Source: Ascaphus truei (taxonomy: Eukaryota; Chordata; Amphibia; Anura; Ascaphidae). Taken from it: DNA of 64,000 nt. A program made the position numbers and the translations under genes. Below the pieces are notes generated by a model. The model ran no database searches, was not told the origin of the DNA, and saw only the letters and a program-made list of their open reading frames with translations. Below are positions 12,262-22,651 of this stretch, piece after piece; within the stretch, counting starts at the first letter, position 1, and each line of letters opens with the position of its first letter. The stretch is taken from the NCBI GenBank assembly GCA_036426205.1, contig CM071570.1:57518926-57582925 (forward strand). The letters run 5' to 3'.

Positions 12262-12786
12262 TATCCATTAAAGGCAAAAACAGAAAGGCCGGCGCATCAT
12301 ACACAATGACTCAACATATAGTGCAATACCTCAGTGCTTATCTGCTCATGAAAAAGGGTCATTTAGTTAAACCCTGTGGCCAAAAGGTTATAATCCTGCA
12401 GCCACTTCATGGCATGCCCAATCTGCAGGTCCTAACACTACCTGGCACCATTCTCTTGCACCTCTCTTTTCTGCTGGAGGGAGGAAGACCATACTGGGTC
12501 TGTGATACACAGGATCATGATAAAAACTGCTAATTGGAAAGTGGGGCGGGGAGAGCTTTAAACCTTTGGGGGGAGGGCCACACCTCCAAGCAACAACAGC
12601 TGCATAACCCATCTAGTGCCAGAACCCCAAAACCCACCCTCACATTATATATACAGCTTATATATTAGTGTCAAAAGCAGTTTTACTGAGCGTGGCAAGA
12701 TATACAAACAAAAACAGAAAGGCCAGCATATCATACAAAATGACACAACATATAGTGTAATACCTCAGTACATATCCATTAAAGGC
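12262..12786. mobile_element. Retrozyme-like insertion: 1.1 tandem units in a 14-bp target duplication
   Basis: TATCCATTAAAGGC is present at 12262-12275 and 12773-12786, framing a 497-bp insertion. The first ~60 bases of the insertion (from CAGAAAGGCC at 12281 through the string AATACCTCAGT) recur at 12715-12772. The insertion is therefore a head-to-tail repeat of a 434-bp unit, 1.14 copies long. It has no coding capacity. A hairpin-forming stretch GAAAAAGGGTCATTTAG (about 12351-12367) is shared with the foldback at 16345-16575. Partial tandem units bounded by long target duplications are the known layout of Penelope-mobilised elements and animal retrozymes; placing this copy there is inference. 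Confidence 0.65.
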
Positions 12787-13241
12787 TTCCAATAGAATAG
12801 GTCTCTGCCCGAAACGTTATGCTGTTATTTGGGACACTGTTACCCAATTGAGAAGCAATAAGTAATTCCCAACCTGACGGTATTGTAAAAAAAGATTCTG
12901 AATGCATTTTTGCAATTTTTCTGAACTTGTTGCTACATGAACTATGGACTATTGGGGTTCTGTCTGAGTCTGCTCAATATAACAACATACAGATGTAGCA
13001 AAACTTACTGTCCTTGGTGCCACAATTGTCACTGGGCATTTGCAGCGAAGAAGCCACTAGGTGGCGAAATGCATGTTGGGTATCACACGTCAGACATCAA
13101 CATTGACAATGCATGAGCGAGAGCATTTTTGATTAAAGTATTCCGGAGCTCCTAGGTGCCCCTGATCTAGCAGTGTTGTTCCAGGAACACACCGAATGAT
13201 ATCAGATCTGACATTTTTTCTGCCTCTTTCCTATAATCCTG

Positions 13242-15475
13242 GTAATGTGGCATGCTCCACTACGCAAAATAAGGGTACGGGGGGCCCACCTTCCATGGGT
13301 TACACCTGACCTTATAGCACTCTACCAGTTCAGGGATGCCTTGTGGAAAAGCTACAAAGTAACTGGCACTACCAAGGATCTCAATCACTACAGATGCATG
13401 CGGAACATGTGCACAAGGCAAACAAGGTATGCAAAAGCACAATATTACTCTGACAATCTCCACCAAAATACATCAAACCCAGCTAACTTCTGGAAGGTTA
13501 TCAACAATATATTCCAGGCTCCTAGCCATCAACAACCAAGTAATATCACTAAGGGGGATATTACTCTGACAAACCCCACTGACATTGCAAATGCATTCAA
13601 TGATTACTTTGTGGGGTGTGCCACTAACTTATTAGCGAAACGCAGCACAAACCCCAAACCTGAATCTCATCCTGGGAGTACCCCTATAGTCCCACCCCCT
13701 CCCAACACTGCCCACAATTTTCAATTTAGCCCAGTATCTGAAGAGGAGATTACACAAGCGCTCCTCAAACTAAAACTAAGCAGCCAATGTGGACCCGACT
13801 TACTACAATCTAGGTTCCTACGACTTGGTGCCCCAGCCATTGCCAAACCAATTGCGTCCATAGTCAACTCTATCCTGTCTGCAGGCCATATCCCTAAGAC
13901 CTGGAAAACTGCCAGAGTTGTCCCAATCTTCAAAAGTGGGGACAAAAACACTGTCTCAAACTACAGGCCAATCTCACTTCTCCCAATTCTATCCAAAGTT
14001 ATGGAAAAATGTGTCCACTCCCAATTAAGCGATTTCTACACCAAGACAAATTTCCCTAGCCAATTCCAGTCTGGGTTTCATCCCAAACACTCCACCGTAA
14101 CTACCCTGCTAAAAGTTTGCAATGAAATCCAGTGCGGAATGGAACGGGGACAACTCACTGGTGCAGTATTCCTAGATTTTGCAAAGGCTTTTGACACAGT
14201 TGATCATGTTATCCTGCTTAACAAACTCCAGAGCTCTGGAATAGGGAAACATGCTTTAAACTGGTTTCAGTCCTACCTATCAGGAAGATCCCAACATGTG
14301 TCCATCTCAGGCTCTAACTCCAACCCCCTGGATATCACCTGTGGTGTCCCGCAAGGCTCTGTTCTGGGGCCCCTACTCTTCTCAGTGTTCATTAATGATC
14401 TTCCCACAGCTTGTAAGGAAGCCTCAATACACATGTATGCAGATGACACAATCCTATATGCACACAGCCATAGCCTCTCTGACCTTCAACACATACTTCA
14501 GTCTGACTTTTTGAGACTCGAAAACTGGATTTCCCAAAACAAACTGTTTTTAAACACTGACAAGATGGTAACAATGGTATTTGGGACCAAGACTAAATTT
14601 GTAAAGCTTCCAGTGACTGAGCTCCTGATTAGAACCAACGCTAAAACCACCCTAACACCTGTCACTAGTTTTAAATACCTGGGCTTATGGTTTGACTCCC
14701 ACTTAACATGCACATTGATACCCTGACAACCAAGACCTATGCCAAACTAGGGGTACTTTACAGGAACAAATCCTCCCTAAGTCTCCTGGTCAGAAAGCGT
14801 ATTGCACAGCAGATGCTAATGCCAATTATTGACTATGGAGACATAGTATATGGCTCGGCTCCTCAAACCCACCTTAGCAAACTTGACACCCTCTACAATT
14901 CAATTTGTCGTTTTGTTCTCCAATGCAACTACAACACACATCACTGCGAAATGCTCAAAGAACTAGATTGGTCATCACTAGAGTCTAGGCGCAAAGTTCA
15001 CCTTTCCTGTCTCACCCTCAAATACTTTCTGGGCAAGCTACCCAGCTACCTGAACAAGCTCCTCACCCCTACCACATGCAGTACCTATCACCTGAGATCA
15101 GACTCCAAAAGACTATTCATGGTCCCAAGACTCAACAAAGTATCCGGACGTTCCTCCTTCTCCTTCAGTGCACCCCAAAACTGGAACAACCTACCAGAGA
15201 CTCTCATATCCACCACCAGCTTAAGTTCTTTCAAATCTAAGGCTGTCTCACACTTTAACCTGGTCTGTAACTGTTTCATACGCTCATAATATATATTTTC
15301 TTTAACTGTGCATGCAATGTCTTGTATATAATGTATACCTTGTTCATTTATGTAACTGTATTTGTAACCATGTATTATTTTGTTTTACTCTGTGCCCAGG
15401 ACATACTTGAAAACGAGAGGTAACTCTCAATGTATTACTTCCTGGTAAAATATTTTATAAATAAATAATAAAGAT
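13242..15475 (+). mobile_element. L2-clade LINE, 5'-truncated, with 3' tail
   Basis: The copy begins inside the protein, just upstream of RT, at about 13242, and runs through RT, the C-terminal region and a ~185-bp 3' tail ending in TAAATAAATAAT repeats (15462-15473). 5' truncation with a simple-repeat tail is normal for L2 retrotransposition. The 3' tail (TAACTCTCAATGTATTACTT near 15421) is present as separate short copies at 53344-53547 and 35215-35418, so this family has retroposed repeatedly in this genome. Confidence 0.92.
13245..15289 (+). pseudogene. L2 ORF2 reverse transcriptase, one frameshift
   Basis: This would reverse-transcribe the LINE RNA at a nicked target. 13245-14726 is open for 493 codons and contains the RT blocks in order: ARVVPIFKSGDKN with NYRPISLLPILSKV (about 13915-14000), QSGFHPKHSTVTTLLKV, GAVFLDFAKAFDTVDHVILL, CGVPQGSVLGPLLFSVFIND and the catalytic YADDT (14435-14449). 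The reading then moves to another frame at about 14708 (KTYAKLGVLYRNKSSLS) and continues with IIDYGDIVYGSAPQ to the stop at 15289. Several residues are missing at the shift. The endonuclease domain was never copied, so the element is dead, but it is the best preserved LINE here. No intact start codon is expected; the first Met is internal. Confidence 0.9.
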
Positions 15476-16344
15476 GCATTACTTAGAAATTATACCAATA
15501 TTTCATGTATCTAAGATAATAAGTGGTCCCTTGTACTTATCAAAGTGGTTCAATATGTACAGTATATTTGTATTTTATTATAAATATATCCAATTTCATT
15601 GGAGTATTTGTGGTGATTGACATATGACTCTTATATTTAGTGGATACTGCATTTTTGTGGTCAGCCATTCCCCCAATGGCTTATTTTGACCTTATGCCTT
15701 GTTGCTGGGAGGTGTGTGGATGGGTCCCTCGATGTGGAAATACGGCAAACGAAGGGTTGCCTTGGGAACCAATAGGATGCATCCACTCACTATGGGACTT
15801 TAAGGACACTCCCAGCACTGATGCGTGTCGTGATGCGATCGATGCTGGATAACTGGATAAATGAAGTGTTACTTCGAGTATTACCCAACTAAACAGTAAA
15901 ATAATATCTGTTTAGTGGTGAGAGGTTTTAACAACAGTTACCTGCTCACTATTCTGCGTTATTAGGCGCAGCAATAGGGTCAAGGTTCCAGCAACTTTAG
16001 CCTCATATAGCTTCAGTACATAGTATTTTAATTAATCTGCTACCAAATAGTAACAGAATATACAGTGGCTGGACTTTGCTCTGTCCACTATAAATCCAAA
16101 GATAATTTCTGTGCTAAATATTAGCTGTGGGTGTTAATACAATATCTATTAAGACAGATTGACCACTAACGAGCTTAACGAGTAGAACATATACGCCCAT
16201 ACGCCGTTCTCCATTTTTAATATATACAGTAGTATTGTATTTTTTTTGTCTTTCGTCGTTGTTAATCACTCCCAAACACATAATTTTTAAATTATACAAT
16301 TAAAAGTTTATTTGATACATTTTATACATTTGAGGGTGTTTCTT
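15476..16344. other. Non-coding DNA, no feature recognised
   Basis: Neither strand shows a protein-like frame. The stretch near 15650-15850 is less AT-rich than its surroundings but matches nothing else in the window. Confidence 0.5.
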
Positions 16345-16575
16345 GCCACAAAAATAAACAGTGCAGTACCTATATATTCACTTGAAAAAGGGTCATTTAG
16401 GTCAACCCTTTCATACAGGTAAATAAGAATCTTAACTCAGGGAGTGGTAGGACCTTCTAATGGTCATGCCTTGAAGTGGCAGCAAGTTTAAGACGCTTTT
16501 ACCAAAAGGTTGAACTAAATGACCCTTTTTCAAGAGAATATATAGGTATTGCACTGTGTATTGTTGTCATGTTGG
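16345..16575. mobile_element. Small foldback MITE
   Basis: About 16350-16412 and 16505-16572 are inverted copies. The left arm has CAGTGCAGTACCTATATATT and GAAAAAGGGTCATTTAG, and the right arm has their complements. The ~95-bp centre is non-coding. The arm motif also occurs at 12351-12385 inside the tandem-unit insertion, so the two belong to related families. Confidence 0.7.
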
Positions 16576-17624
16576 AAGTAGCTTTGGGCACCTTTGTTTG
16601 TTTTTGTTGTAAATATTTAGCCACGCCCACTAGCACTCCTTTTGACACATATACATATATATTATGTGGTAATGTTTGGGGTTTCTCAGAGATTGTTGGG
16701 TATCTGTGTGTTTATTACCTTTTGTATGTTAGAAGAGAATGTAAGAGTGGAGTCGAGTGTGACTCCTAGGCAGCATGCTTGGGCTACTGGGTGAATGATA
16801 GTACTTCCAACAGTAATGTGGATGGAGGTAGTAGAGGCAGGTTTGGGAGGAAGTACAGTAAGAGGAGCCCGGTTTTTTGCAATGTTAAGCTTAAGTCAGC
16901 GGAGGGCCATCCAGGATGATATAGCAGAGAGACATTCAGAAACTTTAGTCTGTACAGCTGGTGTAAGGTCAGGGCTAGAAAAGTACATTTGTGTGTCATA
17001 AGCATAGAGGTGATATTTGAACCCAAGAGATGTGATTAGGTCACCTAGAGACAGTGTGTAAAGTGAAACAGAGAAGGGGTCCCAGGACAGAGCCCAGGGG
17101 TACCCCCACAGAGAGCGAAAAAATCAGGGATTGAACCCTAAAAAACTGATGCTACAACAATGCAGGTATTGTGGGTATATCTAGAGAGGACAGAGTGTGA
17201 ACACCGCAGCAACAAAATTGACATCTAATAATTCCATAGAAAGACCTCAATTATGAACCCATAAACCTGGATGGGGGGCTTTAGTAGCACGGCTGGTAGA
17301 AGTACAACGGAGCCCTATCTAAACAGAGCCCCAGAGTAAGTCACGATTACAGCTACTGCTAGCCTCACCTGCATCTGGTCAAACGAAGGGTTGTCTCAGC
17401 CGGTAAACATCATCCGCTGAACTGTGAAGCTGCCAGGTGCTGCTGGAGAAAAAAGCTGATGCTGTGGCTGGAATCGGTGGCGTGCTCCTGCTCGTAGTAA
17501 GTATAAAATGGTAAGGGAAAAAATCGGCGGTCACTGCTCCTCTGAAAAAACTTTAACCAGGCGCATAAAAACTAAAATACTTTAATTACATCAAAAAGAA
17601 AAAGAACATCCACATAACTGTGAA

Positions 17625-17668
17625 ACTCTGACGCGTTTCGTTCTATAGATAGAACTTTATCAAAGAGT
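17625..17668 (-). ncRNA. Hammerhead-ribozyme-like motif, left arm
   Basis: This is the inverted twin of the motif at 18593-18636, with the same core, stem II and GAAACGCGTC segment read on the minus strand. Its conservation in both arms means the palindrome was made from one precursor or is kept similar by recombination. The core deviates from the canonical hammerhead in the same two positions as its twin. Confidence 0.5.
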
Positions 17669-18592
17669 AACACCATCTCCGTCATCTACTCCCTAAGTAG
17701 GCAGTACCGTGTATCTATTGGCTGAAAATAATCACGTGAGTATGCTCTAGCCAATGAAATGGGAACCAATCAGGGCTTGAATGATACCAGTACGCGTAGG
17801 AAGGGAGTAGTAAGCGCTCCAAAGGAACACAAAGTAACACTATATGAACCGGTAAAGATACACAATAGTAACAGGTTTATACATAAAAGAAACAAACAAA
17901 AAAAGGTTTACAAACAAAGAATATGTGGAATATAGAAAGCATTGGCACTAATAACCTGATAACCTATAGACTAAATAATAATATATATACATAAATTATA
18001 TGTCTATATGCCTATTCTTAGACATTATGTGATATTCTTAATGTTTGATTGTCCCATGCTCTTTGCTTATGTATGTATTTGTATGCATATTCATTATTTG
18101 CATATAAGTTAGTTGTTATGTCTTGTGTATTTGCCAGCTTCCTTCGTGAATAGTCATTTAGATTGTGGTTATTCATATACATACAGATTGGCACCATTAG
18201 CTTTTTTGCCTCCCCCTTCTAAAGGGTTAATTGAGCTCTATAATCATCATTACTATATAATTTATGTATATATATTATTATTTATTCTATAGGTTATCAG
18301 GTTATTAGTGCCAATGCTTTCTATATTCCACATACTGTATTCTTTGTTTTTAAACCCTTTTTTGTTTGTTTCTTTTATGAATAAACCTGTTACTATTGTG
18401 TATCTTTACCGGTTCATATTGTGTTAATTTGTGTTCCTTTGGAGCGCTTACTACTCCCTTCCTACGCGTACTGGTATCATTCAAGCCCTGATTGGTTCCC
18501 ATTTCATTGGCTAGAGCATACTCACGTGATAATTTTCAGCCAATAGATATACGGTACTGCCTACTTAGGGAGTAGATGACGGAGAGGGTGTT

Positions 18593-18636
18593 ACTCTTTG
18601 ATAAAGTTCTATCTATAGAACGAAACGCGTCAGAGT
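18593..18636 (+). ncRNA. Hammerhead-ribozyme-like motif, right arm
   Basis: The order is stem I ACTCT (18593-18597), core TTGATAAA (18598-18605), stem II GTTCTAT paired with ATAGAAC (606-612 with 615-621 of 18xxx), GAAA (18622-18625), a minimal stem III CGCGTC ending at 18631, and stem I partner AGAGT (18632-18636). A GTG/CAC pair beyond a small internal loop extends stem I. The canonical core is CUGANGA: here C3 is U and G8 is A, a paired change that could keep the 3-8 base pair, and there is one extra A before stem II. Because G8 acts in catalysis, activity is doubtful. Confidence 0.5.
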
Positions 18637-19419
18637 TTCACAGTTATGTGGATGTTCTTTTTCTTTTTGATGTAATTAAAGTATTTTAGTTTTTATGCGC
18701 CTGGTTGGAGTTTTTTCAGAGGAGCAGTGACCACCGATTTTCCCCCCTACCATTTTATACTTACTACGTGCAGGAGCACGCCACCGATTACAGCAACAGC
18801 ATCAGCTTTTTTCTCCAGCAGCACCCAGCAGCTTCACAGTTCAGCGGATGATGTTTACCGGCTGAGACAACCCTTCGTTTAACCAAATGCAGGTGAGGCT
18901 AGCAGTAGCTGGAATCGTGACTTACTCTGGGGCTCTGTTTAGATAGGGCTCCGTTGTACTTCTACCAGCCATGCTACTAAAGCCCCCCATCCAGGTTTAT
19001 GGGTTCATAAAGGAGGTCTTTCTAGGGAATTATTAGATGTCAATTTTGTTGCTGCGGTGTTCACACTCTGTCCTCTCTATATATCCCCACAATATCTGCA
19101 TTGATGTAGCATCAGTTTTTTAGGGTTCAATCCCTGATTTTTTCGCTTACTACATTTACTTCTGGTTGCTCACTATGTGGAAGATTTAAGGATTTAAAGA
19201 CTTAAAGTTTGACTTATCAACGGACTTATACTATACTTATATATAACTTATTTATATGTTATATATCAAACTTTTTGTGGATCATACTTTGTCAAATCAA
19301 CCAGGCGCATATTTATTTTTTATTTTATTTTTATTATGATTTTTGGTTTATTTTTCTCAAGATTTATACACATTTTTTATGTATAAAAAGTACATTTTTC
19401 TGTATTGCATAAATACACA

Positions 19420-19679
19420 ATGGAGGAAGCTGACACGGACACACTTCTCAGTGATGGCGACACATATGTTTATGCATGTGGGGATGACACTAAATGTTCC
19501 AAAAAAGCAGCACACCTGTTTGATGAAATCAAGGAAATCACATGCGAGGAACCATCAGACTTAACCCATTATTTTGTGAAACTTGAAAGATTGTTGGTAC
19601 CGAATATAAGACTATGGTGGGACATTACATCATTAGAAAATTATATTAGAAGCAATAGTTTTGATGTAATTAAAGTTTG
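19420..19679 (+). CDS. Truncated ORF, likely N-terminus of a Penelope-like protein
   Basis: From ATG at 19420 the frame gives an acidic start (MEEADTDTLLSDGDTYVYA) and a segment LERLLVPNIRLWWDITSLEN. It ends about 15 residues later, where the partial arm repeat begins. The fragment at 49623-49868 has a matching segment (NLEKLLKEEMRC) that runs on into VPHGLRILKQPAY and a spaced W and C. That extended pattern resembles, from memory, the N-terminal region of Penelope-like (Neptune/Poseidon type) proteins of frogs and fish. I cannot prove this without a search. The protein is cut at about 85 residues and lacks RT and nuclease domains. Confidence 0.45.
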
Positions 19680-22125
19680 ATGTAATTAAAGTATTTTAGT
19701 TTTTATGCGCCTGGTTGGAGTTTTTTCAGAGGAGCAGTGACCGCCGATTTTTTCCCTTACCCCCACAGAGAGATCGATAGAGGAGGAGGAGGTGTTAGGA
19801 AAAGAGACAGTGAAAATATGATTGGAGAGGTAAGAGAGATCAGGATAAACTTTGTTATGAATACCAAGAGTATGGAGAATGTTAAGGAGAAGAGGGTGGT
19901 CCACAGTATCAAATGCTGCAGAGAGGTTGAGTAATATGATCAGGGTGTAATGACCTCTGTCTTTGGCAACAGTTATTTTAGTAAGGGCTTTTTCAGTGGA
20001 GTGAGAAGTTCAGAAGCGAGAATGTAGAGGGTCTAGGAGAGAATAGGTGTTGAGAAATTGGAGCAAAAGAGAGAATACAAGACATTCAATGAGTTTAGAG
20101 GCACAAGGCAAGGAGGGAGACAGGCTGATAGTAAGAAAGACAGGTAGGGTCAAGCTTTCTGTTTTTGAGAAATTGTTTAACTGTTGCATGTTTGAAGGAA
20201 GAGGGAAAGGAAACAGAGTAGAGAGAGGAGTTAAAGATGTGTGCAAGCATAGGGATTATAGTAGGAGCAAGAGGTTTTAGGAGATGGGAGGGAATGGGGT
20301 CAAGAGTACAGGTAGTAGAGGGAAAAGAGGAGATCAGTAGCGACACATCCTCCTCTGTAACAGCGGATAAAGAGTCAAGGAAGGCAGGAGAAGAGTTAGG
20401 AAGAGGTGTAGGATGAGAGACGGATACAGAGGGGATGTCCTGACATACTGTATGGATTCCACCTTTTCCTTGAAATAGTCGGCAAAGGCCTGAGATGAGG
20501 TGGAGGATGAAGAACATGCCGCAGTGGTCTGAGTAGGGAATCAAAGACAGAGAAGAGTCGGTGTGGATTAGACTTGTGTGTGTTGATTAGGGAAGAAAGT
20601 AGGTTTGTTTAGCTTGAGAGAGGGCAGAGTTGAAACAGGATAGCATAAATTTCTAGTGAAGGAAGTCTGCGAGTGTGAGATTTTCTCCATAGGCGTTCAG
20701 AGGAACGAGAGCAGGCACGCAGCATGCACGTGTGGGAATTTAGCCAGGGTCTGCGGTTAGAAGGGTGAGAACGGCAGATAGAAAGCGGGCATATAGTCAA
20801 GAGAGGAGGACAGGGCAGAGTTGTAGTTCCTGACCAGTTGTCAGGGTCTGGAGCAGGCTGAGAGAGGAGAGGGAGGAGCATAAAGTGGACTCAAAAAGCT
20901 GGTAACTAATATAGCGTAGGTCTCTGCAGAAACAAGGGGTCGAAGAGATTGAGAAGGGGAGAAGCGAGCGAGAGACAATGAGATGAAGGTGGATGTCAGA
21001 GAGAGGAAAGGGGAAATGGAGAAATCAGAGAGAAAACATTTTAGTGAAAACCAGGTCTAGGTAGTGGCCATCCTTGCGGGTGCTGGCTGGAGTCCACCGG
21101 TGAAGGCCAAATGAAGAAGTTAGAGAGAGAAGCGGGAAGCCCAAGGTAGAGAGGTTCATTAATGTGGCAGTTGAAGTCCCCAAGGAGAAGAACAGGGGAG
21201 TCTGAGGAGAGAAAGAAAGAGAGAAGGATTCAAAGTGAGAAAGAAAGGCAGAGGGGAGATAAGTGAGAGGTAGGCGGGCGATAGATGAAACCCCATGTGG
21301 ACAGGGAGGGAGAGAAAAGCTGGACGCGTAGGGTTAATTTTCAATGCCAAGACCCCATCAGCTGCTGTAGAACTGTTAGAACAGACACCAAGGAGGGAGC
21401 TCATAAGAAAACTAACGAAGTTTGGTGTATCACATGTTACCGGCCAGCTCGAGTGAGTTATCCATCTACTGCTTAGGCAGTTTATCAAGAGACTATACAG
21501 TTTTATTCTACGAGGAAGTGTGAGGTCCTAACGTAGTGACAGTGCACTGGTAGATCAAGGGTTAAGCTGCTTGGCTTTCACCTCCCCCCTCACCTTTCCC
21601 ATAGGGGTATCTTTCATTTGGAAGTGAAAACACTGCTAACTGCATTGCATTCCGGATCAGCATACTTGTGATCTCCACGATGGGGAAACCCAGCGGACGG
21701 ATCATTTGCTGCTTTCACCCCTGCGTGTGATTTGATGAGATCAACTGAACTATTGTGTGTATATATATATCTATATATATATATATCTATTCTATATATA
21801 TATATATATAACATAATATCTTATATATATATATAATATAATATATTACAGAAACCTGGATTGACTGATACATCTCTGTTTATTCTGGACTATATTGGCT
21901 GTCTTACAGGACACTTTTTCATATGCTCCACTCCCCTGTGCAGTTACTTTTTTTACTACTGAATGTCTGCTTCACATATATTTTCATATATCCTCTTCAA
22001 TTGAATTTCAGAGTGGGATGGGTCCTATTGGTTTTTAAATTTGTTGTCATTTTGTATATTATTGATACATTCTACCATTCTCATAGTTATCAACTTACAG
22101 TAGGGGCATTAATTGTCTTTTTATT

Positions 22126-22651
22126 GCCAAGGTCAGGGAGTGGAGATGTCCGGAAGGTTGAGATGCGAGCTGAGATCGAGGACGTGGAAAACAGCGTAGT
22201 CAGGGGGAGCCGGGGGTCGAAGCTATAGAGATTAGACTGCCAACCGTATCGTAACCTGAGTAGCAAGAAAGAGGAAACCACGTAGACATCCACAAGTGGA
22301 GACTATGTCGAGCAATGTGAAAGTTGTAAGACAGGTACTATATAGTGCGACTGACCAATAGGGTGTGGAGGCAGGCCTGAGGAGCACGGGAGCTGTCCTG
22401 GATTGTTTCCTATGATAGGCACACAGTGAGCAGCTTTGGCACTGAGAAGTAGCCTGCACGTGTGTTGGGGGTGTGGTCTCACTGCCAGAGAGTGCGGGCT
22501 GGCTGCGGGGCAGCGGTGGCCCGTCGGGGAGGGTGGGGAAGACCCAGAAGCACGGGGACCGGGTGGACGCGGATGGAGATGACCCACGCCGCGGGAGCCA
22601 TAGAGGTAAGGGGGGGTCACGCTGCGACTGCTGTCACCCCAAATCCTCACA
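22126..22651 (-). repeat. 3' LTR of gypsy element, copy 1
   Basis: Indel-rich counterpart of 40348-40884. The outer start (TGTGAGGATT on the minus strand) is at 22651, and the inner end lies next to TTGCCAAGGTC at 22124. Confidence 0.8.

Larger units (their letters stand above)
17101..19772. mobile_element. Palindromic Penelope-like element with 15-bp target duplication
   Basis: TACCCCCACAGAGAG is found at 17101-17115 and 19758-19772, and the host LINE reads through it once. The 2642-bp insert has inverted arms of about 0.9 kb (17116-18010 and 18245-19147) around a loop of about 235 bp, a unique part with an ORF (19148-19664), and a partial third copy of the arm (19665-19757, matching 18668-18750). 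Each arm carries a hammerhead-like motif. Inverted and partial repeats, long target duplication, ribozyme-like motif and ORF similarity (see 19420-19679) together suggest a Penelope-like element with pseudo-LTRs. The RT and GIY-YIG domains that would prove it are not present. Confidence 0.6.
16740..21470 (-). mobile_element. L2-clade LINE, split by a palindromic insertion
   Basis: Read on the minus strand, the sequence goes from an AP-endonuclease segment (GDFNCHI at 21163-21198 complement) through a linker with RPWLNSHTCM and SSERLWRKSHTRRLPSLEIY (20609-20881) to RT. RT includes TEEDVSLLISSFPSTTC and DPIPSHLLKPLAPTIIPMLA, then a YQPVSLL version of the YRPISLL block (about 20170-20360). The RT core continues at 17115-16760 with pieces equivalent to VLGPL, YADDTQ and ISSWMA, each in shifting frames. 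An insertion at 17116-19757 divides the core. Stops and frame changes are frequent, so this copy is an old fossil. Confidence 0.8.

Noticed and set aside
13245..14726. A 493-codon open frame that could be taken for a host gene
   Set aside because: It carries the full order of L2 reverse-transcriptase motifs and an L2-type 3' tail.
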